Origin: an uncultured Lachnospiraceae bacterium
Lineage (GTDB): Bacteria; Bacillota; Clostridia; Lachnospirales; Lachnospiraceae
Reading direction: 5' to 3'
Assembly (NCBI GenBank): GCA_946558465.1
Contig: CAMNTM010000004.1
Span: 204,524 to 268,523, forward strand
DNA length: 64,000 nt
The notes under the pieces are model-generated. The model was not told where the DNA came from. It did no database searches and saw nothing but the letters and a program-made list of their open reading frames with translations. The position numbers were made by a program, and so were the translations under genes. Within the stretch, counting starts at the first letter, position 1. Each line of letters opens with the position of its first letter. This document shows, one piece after another, positions 51,459 to 61,221 of this stretch.

Positions 51459-52289
51459 TTAATTTTCTTGTGAAATTTCTTCTATATCAAAAGTAATCGT
51501 CTCTCTTCCCTCCGAATAATTCTCCAAATGCAGCGTCCCTGTCTTACCTTCCAGCTTTTCGATAATTGGTGTTATCTGCGCAATTTTTTCTGATGTCACA
51601 TTATTTCCCAAGCTCACACGTATTTGTCCAATATACAGAAAAATCCTATCTTTTTCACACACAATTTTTTCTGTCTCCAGCTCATATTTTTTCAGCTCCT
51701 GAGACGCCTCCAAAATTTCCTTGAATATCTTTGACTTTTCACTCTTGATTAGCTCATACAGCTTGATATCCTCTACTCCAATACCTTCTACATAAGGTAC
51801 TCCCTCAATGTAAGTACTGTCCTTTTTCACAATTAAGCCGTCCTTGTCAAAATACGCATACTCCTGATCACCGGAATAAAAGAATCCGATAATCTGCTTT
51901 TCTTTTACTTCTACTCTCAAAACCCAAGGCAGACTAAATCCTATCTTCAGCTCTTCCAGACACGGAAGAGTTTCGCCATATCCAAGCGCATATTTGCCGT
52001 AAACGTAAAGACTATTCACAGAATACTTATCATTTTGAACTGTCTTTATAATATCTCTGTCGCTGCTGTATTCATTTCCGACAACTTCAATTCTCTGGAT
52101 ATAAAATAAAAGAACAACAGCCAAAGACAAAATAACCAGTCCCAAAACCAACACGACAAACGCATACAGCCTGTGAGTCTTTTTTTTCCTCCGGCGGGAA
52201 GGGGTATCACAGCTGGAATCGTAATCGGGGTCATAGGTATTGTAGTTTGGATCGTTGTTATAATAGTCTTTTTGACGTCGTTTTGTCAT
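51459..52289 (-). CDS. ftsQ: Cell division protein FtsQ/DivIB
   Basis: 276 aa from the ATG at 52289, preceded by AGGAG; the track start adds 38 residues of leader. A charged cytoplasmic tail with many Tyr, Asn and Asp ([16 protein letters not shown]), one membrane segment (about 40-62, [23 protein letters not shown]), a POTRA domain (about 65-135, [21 protein letters not shown]) and the FtsQ/DivIB C-domain ending [15 protein letters not shown]. It belongs to the divisome with FtsL. A 219-base gap with a perfect inverted repeat separates it from ftsW, where other clusters carry murG. Confidence 0.88.
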   Translation of the reverse strand: MTKRRQKDYYNNDPNYNTYDPDYDSSCDTPSRRRKKKTHRLYAFVVLVLGLVILSLAVVLLFYIQRIEVVGNEYSSDRDIIKTVQNDKYSVNSLYVYGKYALGYGETLPCLEELKIGFSLPWVLRVEVKEKQIIGFFYSGDQEYAYFDKDGLIVKKDSTYIEGVPYVEGIGVEDIKLYELIKSEKSKIFKEILEASQELKKYELETEKIVCEKDRIFLYIGQIRVSLGNNVTSEKIAQITPIIEKLEGKTGTLHLENYSEGRETITFDIEEISQEN

Positions 52290-52449
52290 TTGAGTAATCT
52301 CCTGGGAAGGTATAGTGAAATAAAAGCTTCTATAAATAGCGGAAATCTCTGTGAGCTGCCCGCTTGCGGAACAAGAGGCAGACTTAGTGACTGAGAGTTC
52401 CAAACCGGAAGAAAACAGCGAACCTCATTTCTTGGGCTGGATTCCCGGT

Positions 52450-52505
52450 CATAGCGGCGAACGCCCTCTCCACAAACTTTCGTTCCCTCTGCGTTCGCCG
52501 CTATG
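52450..52505 (-). repeat. Perfect 15-bp inverted repeat between ftsW and ftsQ
   Basis: CATAGCGGCGAACGC and GCGTTCGCCGCTATG flank a 26-base purine-rich loop (on the minus strand AGAGGGAACGAAAG...). No T run follows, so it is not a normal terminator. The remaining 160 bases to ftsQ hold no gene and no clear promoter. Confidence 0.8.
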
Positions 52506-52508
52506 CGT

Positions 52509-53588
52509 TCATTGTATCATCTTTGATACACTTAGGACAAGTCCCATTTCTATAAGGAGAAAGACAACGGAGGTGCCTCCGTAGCTGACAAACGGGAGCG
52601 TAATTCCCGTATTAGGTATAGTATTCGTGACAACGGCAATATTTAAAATCACTTGTATAATCATGTGTGCCATTGCGCCCGCAGCTATAAGCGCACCAAA
52701 AAGATCCTGGGCACGGGTGGCAATAACGAAGAAACGCCAGATTAAAACTAAAAACAAAATCAGAATAAATCCGGCACCTATCAGGCCCAGCTCTTCACAG
52801 ATGATGGAAAATATCATGTCGTTCTGTGCCTCCGGAACAAATCCAAGCTTCTGAACGCTTTTGCCCAGGCCTCTTCCAAAGAGTCCTCCCGACCCGATGG
52901 CATAGAGCCCCTGAATGGTCTGATAGCCTTTTTCGTAAGCCTCAGGATTACGCCAGATTTCCAGCCGCTCAAGCCGATAGCTTTCCAGAGCAAGAAACAC
53001 CGCCATAAATCCCACACCTAAAGCACCCATTACAAGAAACTGCCCATATTTCGGACTGGCCACAAACACCAGTATAACGCCGATGCCCAGAATAATAATT
53101 GCAGTACTTAGATTACTTGCCCCTACTAGTCCTACTATCGGAAGAATCATCACCATAACCTTTATAAGTGTCCGCATCTTCCCCATATCTTTTACATTCT
53201 TTGTAACAACAACCGCCAGAAACAGAATCACTGCTACCTTTGAGAACTCTGACGGCTGGAATGAAAAAGGGCCCAAAGACAGCCATCTTTTGGACCCGTT
53301 GTACTCCTGCCCTACGAAAATTACCGCAAGGGACAAAAGGATTGCAATCAAATATCCCAAAAAAGCTGCGTGCTTCCACATATGATAATCCATACCTGCA
53401 ACAAAAAACATACAGGCAATTCCTAATCCTGTGGCAAACGCCTGCTTTTTCAGATAGTAAAATGAATCCTGGAACTTAACTTCTCCATTATAAGCACTCG
53501 TGCTGTAGAGAATTACCAGTCCCGCAATCACCAGTAAAAACAACGCAGCAAGAAGTGTATAATCATACTTTCCCTTTTCCTCTCGCAT
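52509..53588 (-). CDS. ftsW: SEDS-family peptidoglycan polymerase FtsW
   Basis: 359 aa from the ATG at 53588. The track's start at 53603 is a GTG fused to the ribosome binding site. Ten membrane segments. SEDS motifs are present: GSKRWLSLGPFSFQPSEFSKVAV, the large external loop with YQTIQGLYAIGSGGLFGRGLGKSVQKLGFVPEAQNDMIFSIICEELGLIG, and GITLPFVSYGGTSVV. It polymerises septal glycan with a partner class B PBP; two are encoded upstream. It starts 18 bases after murD. Confidence 0.95.
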   Translation of the reverse strand: MREEKGKYDYTLLAALFLLVIAGLVILYSTSAYNGEVKFQDSFYYLKKQAFATGLGIACMFFVAGMDYHMWKHAAFLGYLIAILLSLAVIFVGQEYNGSKRWLSLGPFSFQPSEFSKVAVILFLAVVVTKNVKDMGKMRTLIKVMVMILPIVGLVGASNLSTAIIILGIGVILVFVASPKYGQFLVMGALGVGFMAVFLALESYRLERLEIWRNPEAYEKGYQTIQGLYAIGSGGLFGRGLGKSVQKLGFVPEAQNDMIFSIICEELGLIGAGFILILFLVLIWRFFVIATRAQDLFGALIAAGAMAHMIIQVILNIAVVTNTIPNTGITLPFVSYGGTSVVFLLIEMGLVLSVSKMIQ

Positions 53589-53606
53589 CAAAGCCTCATG
53601 CACTCC

Positions 53607-54959
53607 TTATAAGGAATTTACAATTTCTTTAAACTTCTCTCCACGTACCTCATAATTCGGAAACATATCCCAGCTTGCACACGCCGGTGATAAAAGAACG
53701 GCATCGCCCGGTCCGGCAAGCTGTGCCGCCTTTAAGACAGCCTCCTCAAATGTATCTGTAAATACATAATCCTTAAAGCCGCATTTTTCTGCATCAGCCG
53801 CAATCTTTTTCTTTGTTGCTCCTACAAGAATCAGCTTTTTTACCTTACCGTCAAAGCTATGAATCCATTCCGTATATTCAGAATTTTTGTCATAACCTCC
53901 GCCAATCAATATTGTCGGACGATTCATAGCCTGAACCGCCTTAATTGCCGCATCTGGATTCGTACCCTTTGAATCATTATAGTATACCGTTCCGTTTTTC
54001 TCCGCCACATATTCAATCCGGTGCTCCACACCCTTAAAGTTCTTTACAGCTTCACAGATTATCTCCATAGGAACACCGTACACTGCAGCCATACATACCG
54101 CAGCCATAACATTTTCATAGTTATGAACACCCAGAATCTGAAGCTCCGATGTACTGCATACAACTATCTCATCCGGATTTTTATATATAATATCTTTGCC
54201 TTCCAGATAGATTCCTCTATCTAGTTTACGCTGGCTGCTGAAATATAGAACCTGACACGCAAGTTTCTTTCCAAACTCCCGCATAACTGCATCCTCATAG
54301 TTCAGGATACAATAATCCTTCTCCGTCTGATTACGGGCTATATTCTCCTTCGCAGCAATATATGCCTCCATCGTATGATGACGATTCAGATGATCCGGCG
54401 TATAATTCAATATGGCACTCACATTCGGCCTAAAGGTCACGATACTTTCCAGCTGAAAGCTGCTCATCTCCGCTATTGCAACAGAGTGCTCCGTCATCTG
54501 TTCCGCCGCAGCTGTATAAGGATTTCCTATATTACCTACGACAAATACGTCTTTCTGATATCTTTTCATAATTTCACCGAGAAGTGTCGTTGTCGTTGTC
54601 TTACCGTTGGTTCCCGTGACAGCCAGCACATCGCCTTTTCCATACTCATAGGCAAGCTCCACTTCACCGATAACCGGAATATTTTTCTCCCGTATTTTCT
54701 GCAGCACCGGAAGATCTGTGGGCACTCCGGGACTTAAAACCACCAGTTCAAGCCTATCTAAGAGTTCCTCCGGAAGCCTTCCCAGCAAAATCTCTGCTTT
54801 GGAATGATTTCCGAGCTTATTTCTAACCTCTTCTTGTTTAAGCTTTTCATTTCCGTCATAAAGAATGACCTCTGTCTTTTGTTCTTCCAAAAGCTTCACC
54901 GCACTGATCCCGCTGATTCCAGAACCAAATACGAGAACCTTCTTCCCTGATACTTTCAT
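53607..54959 (-). CDS. murD: UDP-N-acetylmuramoylalanine-D-glutamate ligase
   Basis: 450 aa from the ATG at 54959, five bases after AGGAGGAG; the track start is a GTG upstream. It adds D-Glu to UDP-MurNAc-L-Ala. Domains: N-terminal UMP-binding (about 1-95), central ATPase with the P-loop VTGTNGKTTTTTLLGEI, and the C-terminal ligase domain with YYNDSKGTNPDAAIKAVQ. The other Mur ligases (murC, murE, murF) and murG are not in this window. Confidence 0.97.
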   Translation of the reverse strand: MKVSGKKVLVFGSGISGISAVKLLEEQKTEVILYDGNEKLKQEEVRNKLGNHSKAEILLGRLPEELLDRLELVVLSPGVPTDLPVLQKIREKNIPVIGEVELAYEYGKGDVLAVTGTNGKTTTTTLLGEIMKRYQKDVFVVGNIGNPYTAAAEQMTEHSVAIAEMSSFQLESIVTFRPNVSAILNYTPDHLNRHHTMEAYIAAKENIARNQTEKDYCILNYEDAVMREFGKKLACQVLYFSSQRKLDRGIYLEGKDIIYKNPDEIVVCSTSELQILGVHNYENVMAAVCMAAVYGVPMEIICEAVKNFKGVEHRIEYVAEKNGTVYYNDSKGTNPDAAIKAVQAMNRPTILIGGGYDKNSEYTEWIHSFDGKVKKLILVGATKKKIAADAEKCGFKDYVFTDTFEEAVLKAAQLAGPGDAVLLSPACASWDMFPNYEVRGEKFKEIVNSL

Positions 54960-54977
54960 AATCTCCTCCTGCACCTC

Positions 54978-55934
54978 TTACATTGCCATCAGCGAAATCA
55001 GACAAAGAATCGCAGTTACAATAGAAAATACGGCAACTACTCTTGTCTCTGACCAGCCGCACAATTCAAAATGGTGATGAATCGGCGCCATCTTAAAAAT
55101 TCTTTTTCCGCCGGTCTTTTTAAAATAAGCAACCTGTATCATAACAGATAATACTTCTACCAGATAGATTAACCCGACAATCAAAATAAATACCGGCATC
55201 TGCAGCATATATGCAGTAGACGCCACAAAACCACCCAGCGCCAATGATCCTGTATCACCCATAAACACACTGGCCGGATATACATTAAACAAAAGAAAAC
55301 CGAGAAGTGCTCCCACAACTGCACAGGTAGCAGGCTCAATCCCGCTTTTGGTGCCGACAGCTACTACCGTAAAAAATGTAGCAACCAAAACTGTAACGCT
55401 GGAAGCCAGGCCGTCGAGGCCGTCTGTAAAATTTACCCCGTTTACTGTACCAATTACTGCAATAAACATAAGCGGAACCGCAAACCACCCGATATCCAGA
55501 TATTTACCGCCGGTAAACGGAATCAGCATAGCAAGCGGCACGTCGGTAAAACGAATCAGATAAAATGCAAATACTGCCGTCACTATAATCTGAAGCGCCA
55601 TTTTCTGCTTTGGAAACAGACCGTCAGAGCGCTTCATCACTACCTTCAGATAGTCATCCAGAAATCCTATCAGGCCAAAGCCAAGCGTCACAAATAAAAT
55701 AGGAATAATCTTCGGATAGTTTCTTATATAGAAAACAGACGTCACGACTACGCTAAGAAGGATAATCACACCACCCATCGTAGGCGTACCGGCCTTTTTA
55801 AGATGAGACTGCACCCCTTCCTCACGCTCCGTCTGGCCCATCTTAAGTTTTCTGAGTATCGGAATAATGACCGGTCCCATGACAACACTTAATATAAACG
55901 CAATTAATACCGGCATAAATATTGTATAATCCAT
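54978..55934 (-). CDS. mraY: Phospho-MurNAc-pentapeptide transferase MraY
   Basis: 318 aa, ten membrane segments. It makes lipid I. Motifs include GTPTMGGVIILLSV, GFLDDYLKVVMKRSDGL with the Mg-binding Asp pair, NGVNFTDGLDGLASSV, and MGDTGSLALGGFVAS. The C-terminal HHHFELCGWSETRVV is characteristic. It lies between the second PBP gene and murD, the usual dcw order. Confidence 0.98.
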   Translation of the reverse strand: MDYTIFMPVLIAFILSVVMGPVIIPILRKLKMGQTEREEGVQSHLKKAGTPTMGGVIILLSVVVTSVFYIRNYPKIIPILFVTLGFGLIGFLDDYLKVVMKRSDGLFPKQKMALQIIVTAVFAFYLIRFTDVPLAMLIPFTGGKYLDIGWFAVPLMFIAVIGTVNGVNFTDGLDGLASSVTVLVATFFTVVAVGTKSGIEPATCAVVGALLGFLLFNVYPASVFMGDTGSLALGGFVASTAYMLQMPVFILIVGLIYLVEVLSVMIQVAYFKKTGGKRIFKMAPIHHHFELCGWSETRVVAVFSIVTAILCLISLMAM

Positions 55935-56019
55935 AATCCACCTCTTGATTTCTTTTGTTAATAACGAAAATCCTATGTTTATTTCTTCAATATCACAATA
56001 TATTAGTATACCCTACTTT

Positions 56020-57744
56020 TCAGTCTTTTTCAATGCCAAGATAGGGGAATATATTTTCAAAAATATTGCCGACTACCGGAGCCGCTATAGTTCCTCCATA
56101 ATACACTCCCTTAGGATTATAAATAACACACATTCCTAATATCTGAGGATTATCTGCCGGTGCAAAGCCGATAAAGGAGGAGATATATTTATTGGCGCTG
56201 CGCGGGAGAGTCTGAGAGGTAGCAGTTTTTCCTCCGATATGGTATCCTTCTACATACGCATTTTTTCCAGACCCTTCAGAAACCACACTCTCCAAAAGCA
56301 TCTGCATGGTTTCAGAGGTTTTTTCAGAAATTACACGTCGTCCGTCATCATAGGTAAACTTTTCTGTCTCTTTTCCTTCCTCGTTTAGAACACGTACACC
56401 AAAATGGGGTGTTACTCGTTTTCCTCCATTAACGAGAGAGCTCACCGTAGCCGCCATCTGAATTGGTGTCACCTGGAATGACTGGCCGAAGCTCATTGTT
56501 GCAAGCTCTACCTGCCCGATATTTTCTTCCTTATGCATGATTGTCGAGGCTTCTCCCGGAAGATCTACACTGGTCATTCCCATAAGTCCAAACTGTTCAA
56601 AATAATCACAAAATTTTTCCACACCAAGTCTTAAACCTATCTCAATAAATACCGGATTGCAGGAATTCTGGATTCCTTGAACAAAGGTTTCTCCTCCGTG
56701 TCCCCCCACCTTATGACATCGGATTTTTCTATCCTCCACCATTCGATAGCCCGGACAGCTGAACTGATCTGACAAAGACACAACTCCCTCCTCCAAACAG
56801 GCCGATGCCGTAATAATCTTAAAGGTAGACCCCGGTTCATAGGTGTCGTTGATACAGCCATTCCGCCACATTTGATTCAAAGCATCCTGTTTTTCATCAG
56901 CAGACAAACTGTTTTCATCCACGTCTGTGTTCAGAGTAAACGGTTCATTTAGATTGAATTCGGGCACATTAACCATCGCAAGAATCTCTCCGTTCTGCGG
57001 GTTCATAAGGAGAATAGCAACTTTGTCGGCCTGCTTTTCCTCCATAACCTTCTCTGCCATCTGCTGTGCATACATCTGAATATTATAATCCAAACTTATC
57101 TGCAGCGTGTTGCCGCTTACAGGTTCGATTCTTCCTTCCGCAACCGCATCTAACTCAATTCCTCTTGCATCCGTGGTCGTAAGAATTGTACCATTTTTTC
57201 CTTTTAGATATTCTTCGTATTTTACCTCCAGACCGATGATTCCTTGGTTGTCTCCTCCTGTAAATCCGAGCACCTTCGAAGCCAACTCATTATAGGGATA
57301 ATAGCGTTTAAAATCCTCGTCTACCTTCACTCCGTCCAGTTCAAGATTGCGTATCGCATCTCCAGTCTCTTTATCCACATTTGTTTTCACTCTTTCCATT
57401 GAAGACACTTTCTCCACCTTTTTGCGCACAGTGTTCTCGTCCATTTCAAGGGCAGTCGAAAGCTCTTGTATAACCTTTTCAGGCTCCTTAATCTGACTGT
57501 GGATAACGGAAATTGTGCATACCGTTTTATTCGTTGCAAGCACAGTCCCATTAATGTCTATAATTTCTCCCCTTGCCGCTTTTATCTCTCTCTCCCTTTC
57601 ATGCAGCGCCTTTGCCTTTTCTTGATAATATTCTGCATCAAAAAGCATCAGATATACAAGTCTTCCCGCCAGTCCCAGTATTACTGCAGCAGCACACAGA
57701 AATACAACCAAAATTTTCTTTTTATTATATGTTTTATTTTTCAT
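56020..57744 (-). CDS. Class B penicillin-binding protein, SpoVD/FtsI type, with KTA in place of KTG
   Basis: 574 aa from the ATG at 57744. One N-terminal membrane anchor (about 9-30), a dimerisation domain (about 50-200) and a transpeptidase domain. SxxK is STFK (in YEPGSTFKIITA), SxN is SCN (in NSCNPVFIEIG), but the third motif reads GGKTATSQ rather than KTGTA. I checked the codons (AAA ACT GCT). No PASTA domain. It is the second of two tandem PBPs and therefore probably the sporulation-specific (SpoVD-like) one. Its ribosome binding site GAGG lies in the 3' arm of a hairpin. Confidence 0.9.
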   Translation of the reverse strand: MKNKTYNKKKILVVFLCAAAVILGLAGRLVYLMLFDAEYYQEKAKALHEREREIKAARGEIIDINGTVLATNKTVCTISVIHSQIKEPEKVIQELSTALEMDENTVRKKVEKVSSMERVKTNVDKETGDAIRNLELDGVKVDEDFKRYYPYNELASKVLGFTGGDNQGIIGLEVKYEEYLKGKNGTILTTTDARGIELDAVAEGRIEPVSGNTLQISLDYNIQMYAQQMAEKVMEEKQADKVAILLMNPQNGEILAMVNVPEFNLNEPFTLNTDVDENSLSADEKQDALNQMWRNGCINDTYEPGSTFKIITASACLEEGVVSLSDQFSCPGYRMVEDRKIRCHKVGGHGGETFVQGIQNSCNPVFIEIGLRLGVEKFCDYFEQFGLMGMTSVDLPGEASTIMHKEENIGQVELATMSFGQSFQVTPIQMAATVSSLVNGGKRVTPHFGVRVLNEEGKETEKFTYDDGRRVISEKTSETMQMLLESVVSEGSGKNAYVEGYHIGGKTATSQTLPRSANKYISSFIGFAPADNPQILGMCVIYNPKGVYYGGTIAAPVVGNIFENIFPYLGIEKD

Positions 57745-57751
57745 ATACAAA

Positions 57752-57798
57752 AACCTCGAAAAAGCTTTTTTATAATTTATTATGGCTTCCTCGAGGTT
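57752..57798 (-). promoter_or_regulatory. Hairpin between the two PBP genes, overlapping a ribosome binding site
   Basis: AACCTCGA and TCGAGGTT (8 bp, with GAAGC / GCTTT nearby extending the stem) are followed by TTTG on the minus strand. The 3' arm contains GAGG, the only ribosome-binding-like site for the downstream PBP. Confidence 0.65.
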
Positions 57799-57810
57799 AT
57801 TCTTTTTTTC

Positions 57811-59655
57811 TTACTCTGATGATTCTTCGGACCTTGTAATTCCGAGATATGGGAAAATCTCTTTCATAATGTCCGCTGCAAGTCCTGGTGCATATCTTCC
57901 ATAGGACTGGTCCGCTGCATTTACCCTGTCAATCACTACATAGACAACTACTTCCGGATTTTCCTGGGGTGCATAGCCGATAAAGGATAGTACATACTCG
58001 CCATTATTACGCGGAAGACGCTCCGCAGTTCCTGTTTTTCCGCCTACATCATATCCTTCTACTGCTGCACTCGAACCCGTACCCTCTGTTACTACACCCA
58101 GCATATAATCCTTCACAATATCACTTGTTTCTTTAGAAATTGTTCTTTTAATCAATACAGGATCCTTATTTTCGACAACATTACCGTTTTCATCCTGAAT
58201 CTGCTTTACCACATGAGGCTTATAGTAGCTTCCTCCGTTTACAATTGAACAAAATGATGCTGCAAGCTGCGTCATAGTCACATTAAAATTCTGTCCGAAA
58301 GCGTTCGTCGCAAGACTTGCCGGGTCCATAGTATCTGCTGTATATAGAAGATTTTCTGCCGTTGCTTCTCCCGGAAGATCAATACCCGTAGACTGCCCAA
58401 ATCCGAAAATATGCTGATAACGTACGAAGTCCTCTGCTCCAATCTGCTCTCCAATCTGCATAAGCGCCACATTGCAGGAATTTTCCATAACCCTCTTAAG
58501 AGTTTGTGTACCGTGTCCATCTCGATTATTACAGTGAATATCATGGTCTCCCACATGAAGCATTCCGCCGCAGGTATAGCTCTCATCTCCCGTAAGCTTT
58601 CCTAACTCCAATCCGGCAGAAATAGAAAATGGTTTCATTGTAGAGCCCGGCTCATACGTATCACTCACACAGTAATTATTCCATAGAGAGTTCAATGTGT
58701 TAAGCCTCTCTTCATCTGTCATCGCCGCCAGCGTCTCCTCTGAATAATAAGCGCTCAGATCTCTTGGATTATTCAAATCGTAATTCGGATAGGAAGCTTC
58801 TGCAAGAATCTCTCCATTCTGCGGATTCATAACGATTACGCCCGTGTTTACACTTCCCTCTCCCGGTCTTGCTTCATTTTTATGCTCCTCGTTAAAGGCC
58901 AGAATATGTTTTTCCACAATACTCTGTACCTGCAGATCAATCGTCGTTACAACTGTATTCCCGTTACTTGGCTCCTTAACAGTCTTTTCATAAACAGAGC
59001 TGTCGTCCAAGTAGCCGTACTCCCGACCGTCCGTTCCATTCAAAATCAGATTATAAGCCGCTTCAATTCCGTTGCTTCCCACATTTCCGTTGACTGTAAA
59101 ACCGATTACATCGCTGGCCAGTGCATTGTAAGGATACATCCGCACATAATCCTCCTCCAGCCAGATTCCTTTCACATTAGGATAATTTTTATTATCTGCA
59201 TCAATAGCTTCAAACTCCTTTGCCTTTTCATAGCTGATTCCTTTAAGAAGAATAGAGTAACGACTCTCCGGGGTTTCCTCCATGAGGCTTCGGATATCTG
59301 CTTCCTCGATTCCAAAGCATTCACCCAATACTTTAATCGTCGGCTGTATATAATCCTCGTCACTGGTCATAACCTTAATATCCAATATTACATTATAAAC
59401 TCTCTGGCTGGTCGCAAGCTTTGTACCATTGCGGTCTACAATATCTCCCCGTTTAAAAGGAATGATTCTGCTTCCGTACTGCTGCTGATCCAGCACCTGC
59501 TTCGAATACCTGTCCCCTTCTGCCGCATTAATATATGTAATCCGTCCAGCTAAAACAGCAAAAGCCAGTATAATCCCCACGAAGAGCAATACCAACTTTT
59601 TCTGCATTAGCTTAGAAAATTTTCTTTTGAATTTTTTCTTCGATTTTCTTGACAT
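57811..59655 (-). CDS. Class B penicillin-binding protein, FtsI/PBP2 type
   Basis: 614 aa. A basic start MSRKSKKKFKRKFSKLMQKK is followed by one membrane anchor (about 21-42) and a transpeptidase domain with SxxK STMK (in YEPGSTMKPFSISAG), SxN SCN (in NSCNVALMQIG) and a normal KTG (GGKTGTAERLPRN). It cross-links septal peptidoglycan with FtsW. It lies directly after the ftsL-like gene, the expected position of ftsI, and shares about the same plan as the PBP downstream, suggesting an old duplication. Confidence 0.92.
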   Translation of the reverse strand: MSRKSKKKFKRKFSKLMQKKLVLLFVGIILAFAVLAGRITYINAAEGDRYSKQVLDQQQYGSRIIPFKRGDIVDRNGTKLATSQRVYNVILDIKVMTSDEDYIQPTIKVLGECFGIEEADIRSLMEETPESRYSILLKGISYEKAKEFEAIDADNKNYPNVKGIWLEEDYVRMYPYNALASDVIGFTVNGNVGSNGIEAAYNLILNGTDGREYGYLDDSSVYEKTVKEPSNGNTVVTTIDLQVQSIVEKHILAFNEEHKNEARPGEGSVNTGVIVMNPQNGEILAEASYPNYDLNNPRDLSAYYSEETLAAMTDEERLNTLNSLWNNYCVSDTYEPGSTMKPFSISAGLELGKLTGDESYTCGGMLHVGDHDIHCNNRDGHGTQTLKRVMENSCNVALMQIGEQIGAEDFVRYQHIFGFGQSTGIDLPGEATAENLLYTADTMDPASLATNAFGQNFNVTMTQLAASFCSIVNGGSYYKPHVVKQIQDENGNVVENKDPVLIKRTISKETSDIVKDYMLGVVTEGTGSSAAVEGYDVGGKTGTAERLPRNNGEYVLSFIGYAPQENPEVVVYVVIDRVNAADQSYGRYAPGLAADIMKEIFPYLGITRSEESSE

Positions 59656-59685
59656 ATTACACCCCTAATCTATATGGCTGTTCTT

Positions 59686-60222
59686 TTATTCCCTCTTTGA
59701 ATCCGCCAAAACACCATCCTCAGGTATAGATTCGTATTGTTTTACATAATCCGAGGAAGGACTTGTATATTCAATTACCTGTTCTGACGAAGCATACACC
59801 ATTCCCAATACTTCCTGGGCTCTCTCACGTACTTCCTCCAGATTTACAGAATCCATCACGGAATTATAACGGGTATTATTTTCTTCCCGCATATCCGCCA
59901 GTTCCTCCTGCAGTACAGTAATATTTTCCGAATGGCTTGTGATCTTAGATTGAAGCTTTACATAATGTACACAGACAACCAGTGCGAGCACCGCTGCCGT
60001 TGTCAGAAACAATACATATCCCGGATTCATGCGCATAGCCTGTCTCCGGTTTTTTCTTACCTGACTGCTTGTCTTATGTTTTCTTTTTGGCTCCTCTTCC
60101 CGCCTCTTCTGCTCTTTTCCGGGAGCATATACAGGCTTGGCCGCTACATTTCCATATACATACATCTGCCCCTGTGTTCTGTTATGTGGTTGTCTGCTTC
60201 TTCGTGCTGTTCCTGCCTGCAT
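59686..60222 (-). CDS. ftsL: FtsL-like divisome protein
   Basis: 178 aa. A long, basic, disordered cytoplasmic tail (about 1-65, with EEEPKRKHKTSSQVRKNRRQAM), one membrane segment (about 69-88, YVLFLTTAAVLALVVCVHYV) and an external coiled coil (about 90-140, SKITSHSENITVLQEELADMREENN). The topology and the position between rsmH and ftsI identify it as FtsL; sequence conservation in this family is low. The ATG follows GGGGGGAG. Confidence 0.85.
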   Translation of the reverse strand: MQAGTARRSRQPHNRTQGQMYVYGNVAAKPVYAPGKEQKRREEEPKRKHKTSSQVRKNRRQAMRMNPGYVLFLTTAAVLALVVCVHYVKLQSKITSHSENITVLQEELADMREENNTRYNSVMDSVNLEEVRERAQEVLGMVYASSEQVIEYTSPSSDYVKQYESIPEDGVLADSKRE

Positions 60223-60268
60223 AGTACTCCCCCCTTCATAATTTATAAAATATTAAATATCTCCCTCG

Positions 60269-61210
60269 TCACCTTGCGGTCCGCTCAAATATTCTAAGCT
60301 TCGCACTCTTAGATCGGCTGTTCTTTTCCTGCTCTTCTTTACCCGGCAGTATAGGCTTCTTTGTCACGATTCTCCCCTTCGAAACATTTCCGCATACGCA
60401 TACCGGAAAATCCGGCGGACATGTACATGGATTTTCAGCCCGCCTGAAAGCACCTTTTACAATTCTGTCCTCCAGTGAATGAAAGGTTATAATACACAGC
60501 CTTCCTTGTGGATTTAAAAGCTCAATCATATCATCAAGCGAATCTCTAAGCACCTCAAGCTCCCGGTTCAGCTCGATCCGGATCGCCTGAAAGGTTCGTT
60601 TTGCCGGATGTCCGGACTTCTTCTGATACTTCATGGGAATGGCCCCTTTTATAATCTCTGCCAGCTTTCCCGTTGTGTCTACAGGCTCCTTCCCGCGTGC
60701 CAGCACAATATGCTTTGCAATGTTTTTCGCAAACTTATCCTCACCGTAATCACGAATCACGCGGTAAAGCTCTGTCTCGCTGTACCCATTAACGATGTCT
60801 CTGGCTGTCATCTTCTGACGTGTATCCATCCGCATATCCAGAGGTGCATCTTCGCGATAGGAGAATCCCCGCTCTGCCGTATCGAGCTGATAAGATGATA
60901 CGCCCAGATCAAGCATGATCCCATCGACCTTGTCAATGCCAAGCTCATGAAGCTTTGACTTCATACCGCAGTAGTTGCTTCTTACTACTATGACCTTCTC
61001 CTTGAAGTCTTTTAATCGAATACCTGCAGCCTCAATCGCTGCCGCATCCTGATCTATTCCTATAATACTCCCCTTACTGCCGAGACGCCTGCACACCTCT
61101 AAGCTGTGTCCGCCTCCGCCGAGCGTACCGTCTACATAAGTACCGTCCGGCTTAATCATCAATCCATCAACTGTTTCTTTAAGCAATACTGACTCGTGTC
61201 TGAATTCCAT
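60269..61210 (-). CDS. rsmH: 16S rRNA (cytosine1402-N4) methyltransferase
   Basis: 313 aa. It methylates C1402 in the decoding centre of 16S rRNA using SAM. The SAM motif [14 protein letters not shown] is near residue 28, [14 protein letters not shown] near 240, and [13 protein letters not shown] near 260 has a Cys pattern typical of the family. It is 12 bases after mraZ, the standard first pair of the dcw cluster. Confidence 0.98.
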   Translation of the reverse strand: MEFRHESVLLKETVDGLMIKPDGTYVDGTLGGGGHSLEVCRRLGSKGSIIGIDQDAAAIEAAGIRLKDFKEKVIVVRSNYCGMKSKLHELGIDKVDGIMLDLGVSSYQLDTAERGFSYREDAPLDMRMDTRQKMTARDIVNGYSETELYRVIRDYGEDKFAKNIAKHIVLARGKEPVDTTGKLAEIIKGAIPMKYQKKSGHPAKRTFQAIRIELNRELEVLRDSLDDMIELLNPQGRLCIITFHSLEDRIVKGAFRRAENPCTCPPDFPVCVCGNVSKGRIVTKKPILPGKEEQEKNSRSKSAKLRIFERTAR

Positions 61211-61221
61211 ATCTTCTCCCT

